Below, piece by piece: positions 58,345 through 64,000 of a stretch of DNA of 64,000 bases. The DNA is taken from contig CAWGXC010000003.1 of NCBI GenBank assembly GCA_963826475.1, forward strand, positions 124,001 through 188,000. Direction: 5' to 3'. Each line of letters opens with the position of its first letter. Within the stretch, counting starts at the first letter, position 1. Under the pieces are notes generated by a model that searched no databases, had not been told where the DNA came from, and saw nothing but the letters and a program-made list of their open reading frames with translations. This stretch comes from RHKX01 sp963826475 (GTDB lineage Bacteria; Actinomycetota; Thermoleophilia; Solirubrobacterales; 70-9). The translations under genes and the position numbers were made by a program.

Positions 58345-58740
58345 GTGGGCATCGGGTCATCCCGCCGCGTCGTCGCGGTCCTCGTGGGGTTGCTAGCCGT
58401 GACCGCCGGCACGGCTTCCGCTCAGGGACCCAGCGCCCTTGCGGACCCGCCCGCGCGCCTGCTCGTCACAGCCCGCGAGTTCGACTTCACCCTCTCGCGG
58501 CCGAAGCTCGACGCGGGACCGGCGATCATCCAGCTCTACGACTTCGGCGAGGACCCGCACGACATGCAGCTGCAGCGCATCGGCAGCCCCCGGGTCTTTT
58601 CGATGGGCGAGATCCAGCCCGGCGAGACCGGGACCCTCGACCTGAAGCTGCGCAAGCGCGCCCGCTACCGGTTGTGGTGCTCGATCGACGGACACGCGGC
58701 GCGCGGCATGACCGCCGCACTGCGGACCTCGCGCAAGTAA
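58345..58740 (+). CDS. secreted cupredoxin-like (type 1 copper) protein
   Basis: About 131 residues from GTG 58345; TTG 58336 overlapping the DUF1501 stop is an alternative. The signal peptide (VVAVLVGLLAVTAGTASA) is followed by a β-sandwich with REFDFTLSRPKLDAGPAIIQ. The four expected type 1 copper ligands are present: His in DFGEDPHDMQLQ and Cys, His and Met in LWCSIDGHAARGM (C-x4-H-x4-M). It lies immediately after DUF1501, so this may be the redox partner of that pair. Confidence 0.8.
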   Translation: MGIGSSRRVVAVLVGLLAVTAGTASAQGPSALADPPARLLVTAREFDFTLSRPKLDAGPAIIQLYDFGEDPHDMQLQRIGSPRVFSMGEIQPGETGTLDLKLRKRARYRLWCSIDGHAARGMTAALRTSRK

Positions 58741-58753
58741 TCCACGCGGGCGA

Positions 58754-60754
58754 TCAGTCGAGCAGCGTCGCCAGCTCCCCCTCGTCGCCGACAGGCGCCT
58801 GGCAGGCGAACCGCTCGCAGACGTACGCGGCGGCGCCACTCCCGAGCGCGGGGCGGTGGGCGAGGAGGGGCGGTACGGACATCCCTTCGACTCCGGCCGC
58901 GACGACGACCCGGGGGCGGAAGCGCGCGCGGATCACGTCGACGAGCCCATCGATCGAGTCGGTCGCGCCGGCGGGCGCGACGAGGGCGACCTCGCGTGTG
59001 GGGGAGAGGTGGAAGTCCAGCGCGCTGAGCAGGTACGACAGCGCCTGCGGCTGGTTGCGGGCGGGCTCGGCCAGCAGGCGGAGGACGCCGAGTGCATGCT
59101 CCTCGTAGGACGCGTCGCCGCTGAGCGCGGCGAGTCGCAGCAGGCCGTAGGCGGCGGAGGAGTTCCCCGATGGCGCTGGGTGGTCGTCGAAATCCTTACG
59201 CCGCGCGATCAGTTCCTCGTGATCGTTGGATGTGGTGAAGAAGCCGCCGTTGCGGGGGTCCGCGAAGTGCTCGATCATTACGTCGGCGATCTCGGTCGCC
59301 GCCTCGAAGGCGCGCGGTTCGAAGGAGGCTCCATAGAGATCGAGCAGGCCCTCGAGCAGGTAGGCGTGATCCTCGAGGTAGCCGTTGAGCCGCGCCTCGC
59401 CGTTGTTGTACGTGCGCAGCAAACGACCTTCGTCGGTCCTCATCGTCCCGAGCAGGAAGTCGGCACAGTCGTGGGCTGCCTCGATGTACCGGTGCTCGCC
59501 GAGCGCGGACCCGGCCTCGGCCAGGGCCCCCATCATCAGAGCGTTCCAGGCGGTCAGCCGTTTGTCGTCGAGGCCGGGACGGATCCGTTGCTCGCGGGCC
59601 TTCAGTAGTGCCGAACGTGCCTCCGCGAAGCCGGCAGGTGGCTCAGCGGCGATGCCGTGTGGCAGGTGCAGAACGCTGCGGCCGTCGAGCTGTCCGCGCG
59701 TCGTGATCCCGAGGTAGCTGAGAATCGCGGGAGCGTTGTGATCGAGCCCCGCATCGCCGAGCACCTCGCGGGCCTCGCGGGGCGTCCACGTGTAGAACCG
59801 GCCCTCCTCGCCCTCGGAATCGGCGTCGAGTGCCGAGTAGAAGCCTCCTTCGGGCCCCCGCATCTCGTCGATCGCCCAGTCGAGGATCCCGGTGCAGACA
59901 TCCCGGTAGCGCCGATGGCCGAGCTCCTGCCAACCGCGCAGGTAGGAGCGGGCGAGCAGGGCGTTGTCGTAGAGCATCTTTTCGAAGTGAGGCACGATCC
60001 AGGCACCGTCGACCGAGTAGCGGGAAAACCCGCCGCGGAGCTGATCGTGGATGCCGCCGGCGGCCATTGAGTCGAGCGTCAGCTCCACCTCCGCGCTCAG
60101 CCCATTCGCGAGCATCAGGTCGAGCGCGCTGGCCGGCGGGAACTTCGGCGCTGAGCCGAAGCCGCCATGGACGGGATCGAGATCCTCGGCGAGTCTCGAG
60201 ACGGACTCGGGGAGAAGCCGAGGGTCGAGGTCGTCGACTGAGGGCGGGACCCTGGCGAGCGCTCCAAGCTGTGTGCGGGTGCGATCGGCGGCGCCGCGGA
60301 TCTCCTCACGCTGGCCGCTCCAGGCGGCGACGACCGCCTCCATGACCATCCGAAAGCTCGGCATCCCCTGGCGGGGCTCGGGCGGGAAGTAAGTGCCGCA
60401 GTGGAACGGGACTCCATCGGGGTCGCAGAAGGCAGTGAGCGGCCAGCCCCCGTGCCCGGTCATTCCCTGAACGGCCTCCATGTAGATCGCGTCGACGTCG
60501 GGACGCTCCTCGCGGTCGACCTTGATCGGGACGAAGTTGGCGTTCATGAACTCCGCCGTCTCGGGGTCTTCGAAGGACTCGCGCTCCATGACGTGGCACC
60601 AGTGGCAGGCCGAGTATCCGATCGAGAGCAGCAGGGGGCGATCCTTGGCCCGCGCCAGCCGTGTGGCCTCCTCACCCCAAGGCAGCCAGTCGACCGGGTT
60701 GTCCTTGTGCTGAAGGAGGTACGGAGAGGTCTCGTCGGCGAGGCGATTGCTCAT
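58754..60754 (-). CDS. YyaL/SSP20-family thioredoxin-domain protein
   Basis: A 666-residue protein. The N-terminal thioredoxin-like domain starts NRLADETSPYLLQHKDNPVD and has the CxxC in YSACHWCHVMERESFEDPE; DREERPDVDAIYMEAVQ follows. The C-terminal ~450 residues form an (α/α)6 barrel of the N-acylglucosamine-epimerase type (RGGFSRYSVDGAWIVPHFEK, LTAWNALMMGALAEAGSAL). The family (DUF255, human SPATA20) is widespread with no settled biochemical role. It is convergent with the cupredoxin gene. Confidence 0.93.
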   Translation of the reverse strand: MSNRLADETSPYLLQHKDNPVDWLPWGEEATRLARAKDRPLLLSIGYSACHWCHVMERESFEDPETAEFMNANFVPIKVDREERPDVDAIYMEAVQGMTGHGGWPLTAFCDPDGVPFHCGTYFPPEPRQGMPSFRMVMEAVVAAWSGQREEIRGAADRTRTQLGALARVPPSVDDLDPRLLPESVSRLAEDLDPVHGGFGSAPKFPPASALDLMLANGLSAEVELTLDSMAAGGIHDQLRGGFSRYSVDGAWIVPHFEKMLYDNALLARSYLRGWQELGHRRYRDVCTGILDWAIDEMRGPEGGFYSALDADSEGEEGRFYTWTPREAREVLGDAGLDHNAPAILSYLGITTRGQLDGRSVLHLPHGIAAEPPAGFAEARSALLKAREQRIRPGLDDKRLTAWNALMMGALAEAGSALGEHRYIEAAHDCADFLLGTMRTDEGRLLRTYNNGEARLNGYLEDHAYLLEGLLDLYGASFEPRAFEAATEIADVMIEHFADPRNGGFFTTSNDHEELIARRKDFDDHPAPSGNSSAAYGLLRLAALSGDASYEEHALGVLRLLAEPARNQPQALSYLLSALDFHLSPTREVALVAPAGATDSIDGLVDVIRARFRPRVVVAAGVEGMSVPPLLAHRPALGSGAAAYVCERFACQAPVGDEGELATLLD

Positions 60755-60782
60755 CGACCCCCCGCATACCCGCTAACCGTGT

Positions 60783-61244
60783 TTAAGAATCCGCGGTGAG
60801 CACTCGGTCCCAGGTTGCGGCGAGGCGCTCCATGTCTCCTTCCTCGAGCAATCCGAGGAAATGCTCGCGAACGCCGCGCAGATGGGTGGGGCGAGCTTCG
60901 GCGAAGCGCTTACGTCCTTCGTCGGTGAGACGGGCGTATGTGCCACGGCGGTCGGACGGGCAGGAGTGCCTCTCGACGAGGTCACGTGCGACCAGGCGAT
61001 CGACGAGCCGCGTCAATCCGCTGCGACTGAGGAGCAGACGATCCGCGAGGGTGCCCATCCGCAGCGATTGCTCGGGGGATTCGGCGAGTTGAAGCAGCAC
61101 CTCGTAGGAGCCGAGCGCCAGTCCGTGCTCGCGCTCGAGCTCCTCGTCCAGCGCGGCGATCACCCTGCTGTGCGTGACCAGCATTCCACGCCACGCTGCG
61201 AGCTCGAGCTCGTCGAGCCGGCGTCCGTCCGTGATCTGCGCCAT
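60783..61244 (-). CDS. MarR-family regulator (MhqR-like)
   Basis: A 153-residue winged-helix repressor from ATG 61244 (MAQITDGRRLDELEL). LALGSYEVLLQLAESPEQSL, the recognition helix RLLLSRSGLTRLVDRL and the wing CPSDRRGTYARLTDEGRKR are MarR signatures. It is divergent from a ring-cleaving dioxygenase and an esterase, as in the mhq (methylhydroquinone-resistance) system, and two TTGC-type palindromes occupy the shared promoter. It probably represses both itself and that operon until an electrophile or quinone appears. The message looks leaderless. Confidence 0.85.
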   Translation of the reverse strand: MAQITDGRRLDELELAAWRGMLVTHSRVIAALDEELEREHGLALGSYEVLLQLAESPEQSLRMGTLADRLLLSRSGLTRLVDRLVARDLVERHSCPSDRRGTYARLTDEGRKRFAEARPTHLRGVREHFLGLLEEGDMERLAATWDRVLTADS

Positions 61245-61250
61245 AGATCG

Positions 61251-61278
61251 AGTGTAGCAACGGTCGTTGCGCTTGCAA
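61251..61278 (-). promoter_or_regulatory. leaderless promoter of the MarR gene
   Basis: On the minus strand TTGCAA (-35, 61278-61273) and TACACT (-10, 61256-61251) are 16 bases apart, and the ATG starts 6 bases after the -10. Transcription would begin at the start codon. The -35 lies within the palindrome at 61265-61280. Confidence 0.6.
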
Positions 61279-61280
61279 CG
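61265..61280. promoter_or_regulatory. candidate MarR operator 1
   Basis: CGTTGC and GCAACG arms around GCTT form a perfect inverted repeat that overlaps the -35 box of the regulator's own promoter. Its TTGC/GCAA core is shared with operator 2. Confidence 0.55.
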
Positions 61281-61283
61281 AGG

Positions 61284-61311
61284 TTGCGCGCGCGTTGGCC
61301 GGTGGTATAGT
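61284..61311 (+). promoter_or_regulatory. promoter of the MhqO-MhqD-like operon
   Basis: TTGCGC (-35, 61284-61289) and TATAGT (-10, 61306-61311) are 16 bases apart. The start site would fall inside the palindrome at 61311-61322, upstream of a GGAGGAG ribosome-binding site. Confidence 0.6.
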
Positions 61312-61322
61312 TGCACGTGCAA
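61311..61322. promoter_or_regulatory. candidate MarR operator 2
   Basis: TTGCACGTGCAA is a perfect 12-base palindrome directly abutting the -10 box of the dioxygenase operon. A repressor here would block transcription initiation. Confidence 0.6.
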
Positions 61323-61341
61323 TTACTCTGGAGGAGGGCAC

Positions 61342-62262
61342 ATGATGGAGCTCGAGGGCATTCACCACATCACGGCGATCACCGCTGACGCGCAGGACAA
61401 CATCGACTTCTACGCGGGCGTGCTCGGGTTGCGAATGGTGAAGAAGACCGTCAACCAGGACGACCCCAGCGTCTATCACCTGTTCTACGCCGACGAGAAG
61501 GGCAGCGCCGGGTCCGATCTGACGTTCTTCGAGTTCCCGGGAGCGCCCCGAGGTCGCGCCGGCGACGGAATGGTCCACACGATCGGCTGGCGCGTCGGCT
61601 CGATCGAAGCGCTCGACTTCTGGGGCGAGCGGCTCGGCCGCGAGGGCATCGACACCGATCGCGGCGCCGACGTCCTTCGGTTCGCGGATCCGGAGGGGCT
61701 GGGTCATGAGCTGCTGGTCAGCTCCATTGACGACGACGCGCTGATCGCCGAGCATCCCGATGTGCCGGCGAAGCTCGCGCTGCGCGGTTTCGACGGGGTT
61801 CGCGCCTATTCGTCGGCGCCCGAGGCGAGCGAGCCGCTGCTCACCGAGCTCGGCTTCTCGCGTCGAGACGACGGCAGCTGGGAGGCCCGTGGCCGCGACC
61901 GTGGCGGCACGATCGTCTACGAGCAGCCGCCGGAGGAGCGCGGCCTGCAGGGAGCGGGAACGATCCACCACATCGCCTGGGCCTCGACGATCGAAGAGCA
62001 TGAGGCTTGGCGTCAGCGAGTCATCGCCGGCGGAGCGCGGCCGACACCCGTCATCGATCGCTTCTACTTCAGGTCGATCTACTTCCGTGAGCCGAGCGGG
62101 ATTTTGTTCGAGATCGCCACCCTCGGGCCGGGATTCACGGTCGACGAGCCGCTGGAGTCGCTCGGCGAGAAGCTCTCGCTGCCGCCCGACTATGAGCACC
62201 TCCGCGCCCAGGTCGAGGCGAACCTGACGCCGGTCTTCAGCCCGAGGCAGGAGCCCGCGTGA
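61342..62262 (+). CDS. ring-cleaving dioxygenase (VOC family, MhqO-like)
   Basis: About 306 residues from ATG 61342 or 61345 behind GGAGGAG. It has two vicinal-oxygen-chelate modules: ELEGIHHITAITADAQDNID with VLGLRMVKKTVNQDDPSVYH in the first, and GTIHHIAWASTIEEHEAWRQ with FYFRSIYFREPSGILFEIAT in the second. The His and Glu positions suit an Fe(II) or Mn(II) site. MhqO proteins open hydroquinone/catechol-type rings and protect against quinones. The stop overlaps the next gene as GTGA. It is divergent from the MarR gene. Confidence 0.9.
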   Translation: MMELEGIHHITAITADAQDNIDFYAGVLGLRMVKKTVNQDDPSVYHLFYADEKGSAGSDLTFFEFPGAPRGRAGDGMVHTIGWRVGSIEALDFWGERLGREGIDTDRGADVLRFADPEGLGHELLVSSIDDDALIAEHPDVPAKLALRGFDGVRAYSSAPEASEPLLTELGFSRRDDGSWEARGRDRGGTIVYEQPPEERGLQGAGTIHHIAWASTIEEHEAWRQRVIAGGARPTPVIDRFYFRSIYFREPSGILFEIATLGPGFTVDEPLESLGEKLSLPPDYEHLRAQVEANLTPVFSPRQEPA

Positions 62263-62972
62263 GCCCTGCGATCGAATGGGGCGGAGTCGACCTGCGGGTC
62301 CGCGAGGCGAGCGTCCCGGAGCCGTCCGGAGCGCTGATCCTCAACCACGGACGCGGCGCCGATGAGAACGACCTCTTCGGACTCCTCGACGAGCTCGACC
62401 CAGGGCGCCGTCTGCTCGGCGTCACCACGGGTGGACCCTGGTTCGGCATCCCGCCGGGAGGGCGTCACTGGTACGTCGTGGAGCGCGTCGGCTATCCGCA
62501 GCCAGAGACGTTCGGGCCCAGCTACGAGGCGCTGGCGATCCGCCTCGACGCGCTTCTCGCCGAGCGAGGCATCGGCTGGTCACGCACCGTGCTCGGTGGT
62601 TTCTCCCAGGGAACCGTGATGTCCCACGCCCTCGCGCTCGGGACCGGCCGTCCCGTGCCGGCTGGGCTGGCCGCGATGAGCGGATTCATCCCGGAGGTGG
62701 AGGGCTGGCGCGCCGATCTCGCGTCGCGGGCCGACCTGCCCGTCTACATCCACCACGGCGCACGCGATCCGGTCATCTCGGTCGACTTCGCCCGGGCCGC
62801 TCGCGCGACCCTCGTGGATGCCGGGATCGAGACGACCTACCGGGAGACGGACGCCGGCCATTGGCTGCCGCCGGAGATCCTCGAGGAGCTTCGCGGGTTC
62901 GTCGCCGCGGCCGTTCCCGACCTGAGCGGCGCTGACGGGAGTGAAACCAGCGGTCGCCGAGGGACCAGCTAG
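62259..62972 (+). CDS. phospholipase/carboxylesterase family hydrolase (MhqD-like)
   Basis: A 237-residue α/β hydrolase from GTG 62259. ALILNHGRGADENDLFGLLD is the oxyanion strand, VLGGFSQGTVMSHALALGT the nucleophile elbow (GFSQG), YIHHGARDPVISVDFARAAR supplies the Asp and ETDAGHWLPPEILEELRGF the His. Such esterases are encoded next to MhqO in the quinone-responsive mhq regulon. It is translationally coupled to the dioxygenase, and its end overlaps the convergent esterase gene by 4 bases. Confidence 0.9.
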   Translation: MSPAIEWGGVDLRVREASVPEPSGALILNHGRGADENDLFGLLDELDPGRRLLGVTTGGPWFGIPPGGRHWYVVERVGYPQPETFGPSYEALAIRLDALLAERGIGWSRTVLGGFSQGTVMSHALALGTGRPVPAGLAAMSGFIPEVEGWRADLASRADLPVYIHHGARDPVISVDFARAARATLVDAGIETTYRETDAGHWLPPEILEELRGFVAAAVPDLSGADGSETSGRRGTS

Positions 62973-64000
62973 GGGTGAACTGCGCGCACCAGCACCCGGT
63001 GATGGCCGGCGGGGACCTTCACCTTCAACGTCCGCTGCCGGCGGTGCAGGAGCCGAGCGTGCTTGCGCCCATCGATGCGAACCCGGGCCTGCCGGGACCG
63101 CCCCCGGCTGAGGCGTAAGCGCAGCCGCGACTGCGTGGTTACGTCGATTCGCAGGCCCCGCCTGCTCACCGCCACCCGCGCGCGGCGAAGATCGAGGGTG
63201 AGGCGCCGGGCGTTGGTGGCCGTGAGCGTGAGGGAGTTCGAGCGCCCGGTCTGAGGACCGAAGGCCGGCACGGTGCGCAGCAGCGTGCCGGCGGAGCGGC
63301 CGGAGGGGCCGTTGGTGTTCACCATGGATTCCGAGCGATCGGCCTGCTGCGGGTCGAGGGGTCGGTGCGGGATCCCGCCGGATGCCACCTCCACGGTGGC
63401 GGGCTGGTTGGGATCGACCGCACGCACGCGGTCCAGCCAGTAGGCCCCGTCGTAGACCAGGCCGAGCTTCGGTTGGCTCTCGCCGACGGGTTGCGTCCAT
63501 GCGATCTCTGCGGGGTTCGCGTTGCGCTGGTGCGCGGCGAAGAAGGTGAAGATGTCGGGCAGCGTGTCGTAGATCGAGGAGTACTCGTGGATCTTCGTGT
63601 CGTAGACGAGCAGTTGCGCGTCGTAACCGAGATCCGACAGGGCCGAATACATCTTCCGTGCGTCGGCGGCGCCCGCATCGAGATCCTGCTCGGAGCTCAT
63701 CTCGAACCAGGGGACGTTGCGGAGGTTGGCGGCGAGGTCGATCGAGTCGGTGCCCTGCGCCGGCGCCACCGCGGCGAAGAGGTCGGGGTGACGGGTCGCG
63801 ACGTTGTTGGTTCCGTAGCCACCCATCGAGTGGCCCATCAGGTAGATCCTGTCGCGGTCCACGTGGTAGCGACGCTCGACATCGTGGATCACCTCGAGCA
63901 CGTCGAGATCGCCGGGGCCCTTGTAGAAGTAGTCGCCGCGGCCGAGCGGGGTCGCAAGCAGGTATCCGCGCTGGTCCGCCCCTTCAACCAGCCCCACGGG
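62969..64000 (-). CDS. α/β hydrolase esterase, partial (N-terminus beyond window)
   Basis: At least 343 residues, open at the right edge. RYHVDRDRIYLMGHSMGGYG is the nucleophile elbow (GHSMG) of a PHB-depolymerase/esterase-D-like hydrolase; VAPAQGTDSIDLAANLRNVP and DAQLLVYDTKIHEYSSIYDT (a His suited to the triad) follow. After the catalytic domain a β-rich region (YDGAYWLDRVRAVDPNQPAT) ends in a very basic tail (RLRLRLSRGRSRQARVRIDG). The signal peptide, if any, is outside the window. Confidence 0.8.
   Translation of the reverse strand, partial: PVGLVEGADQRGYLLATPLGRGDYFYKGPGDLDVLEVIHDVERRYHVDRDRIYLMGHSMGGYGTNNVATRHPDLFAAVAPAQGTDSIDLAANLRNVPWFEMSSEQDLDAGAADARKMYSALSDLGYDAQLLVYDTKIHEYSSIYDTLPDIFTFFAAHQRNANPAEIAWTQPVGESQPKLGLVYDGAYWLDRVRAVDPNQPATVEVASGGIPHRPLDPQQADRSESMVNTNGPSGRSAGTLLRTVPAFGPQTGRSNSLTLTATNARRLTLDLRRARVAVSRRGLRIDVTTQSRLRLRLSRGRSRQARVRIDGRKHARLLHRRQRTLKVKVPAGHHRVLVRAVHP

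Overview
This is a GC-rich chromosomal stretch (roughly two-thirds G+C by eye) that is densely packed with genes, many of which overlap by 4 bases (ATGA/GTGA). Several traits suggest a high-GC actinobacterium: a perfect CGAAC-N4-GTTCC type SOS box in front of lexA, a bacterial type A RNase P RNA, a CysO/CysM/Mec cysteine pathway, abundant GTG starts and apparently leaderless promoters. A System I (Ccm) cytochrome c maturation set, a DUF1800/DUF1501 pair, HyuA/HyuB and a very long secreted penicillin-acylase homologue together suggest the class Thermoleophilia (Solirubrobacterales-like). That placement is inference; no 16S gene is present. I see no insertion sequence, prophage or CRISPR array, so this looks like core chromosome with a few accessory islands.

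Layout. 1-3.9 kb: GNAT (cut by the edge), methyltransferase, NarL-type two-component pair, HtpX protease. 4-5.6 kb: rhodanese-MoeB fusion and a CysO/MoaD-like sulfur carrier. 5.6-13.6 kb: exopolysaccharide locus (polymerase/ligase, priming glycosylphosphotransferase, GT2, GT4), bracketed on the opposite strand by two paralogous secreted glycoside-hydrolase-like proteins. 13.6-16.1 kb: polar amino-acid ABC importer. 16.3-18.2 kb: cysM-mec-zinc ribbon. 18.3-23.7 kb: pseudo-peptidase, penicillin acylase, DUF1152, DUF1802. 23.9-29.5 kb: hyuB-hyuA, a zinc-motif protein, nadB. 29.5-33.3 kb: HDAC-like deacetylase and a 942-residue acidic coiled-coil/HhH protein. 33.5-39.2 kb: lone Flp-type pilin, rph-rdgB-CDF, a 46-residue membrane protein, a trio of tiny ORFs, a large secreted protein. 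39.2-45.3 kb: ccmH/tlpA, tRNA-Gly, SDR, ccmE-ccmF-ccmI-like, secG, short lipoprotein SBP. 45.4-49.6 kb: sulfate ABC importer and a cysteine-free Rrf2 regulator. 49.6-51.2 kb: tRNA-Leu, lexA, zinc ribbon, rnpB. 51.3-64 kb: RlpA-like protein, GNAT, SRPBCC, AhpD-like protein, glnA, DUF1800-DUF1501-cupredoxin, YyaL, MarR with an MhqO-MhqD operon, and an edge-truncated esterase.

How parts fit. Sulfur is a recurring theme: sulfate uptake (45.4-49.1 kb), sulfur loading of a ubiquitin-like carrier (4-5.6 kb), and carrier-dependent cysteine synthesis plus release (16.3-17.7 kb). A CymR-like Rrf2 protein sits against the sulfate importer. The Ccm genes form two facing blocks on either side of tRNA-Gly and an SDR. 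The 61-63 kb block resembles the quinone/electrophile-responsive mhq system, with two matching palindromes in its promoter region.

No stretch above 300 bases lacks a gene. The longest gaps are 53983-54210 (AT-rich promoter region with a palindrome), 33311-33499 (hairpin just before the pilin RBS), 23681-23851 (a minus-strand promoter), 18161-18290 (nothing seen), 15148-15275 (hairpin), 27864-27989 (nothing firm), 36035-36152 (nothing seen) and 45312-45424 (no convincing promoter).
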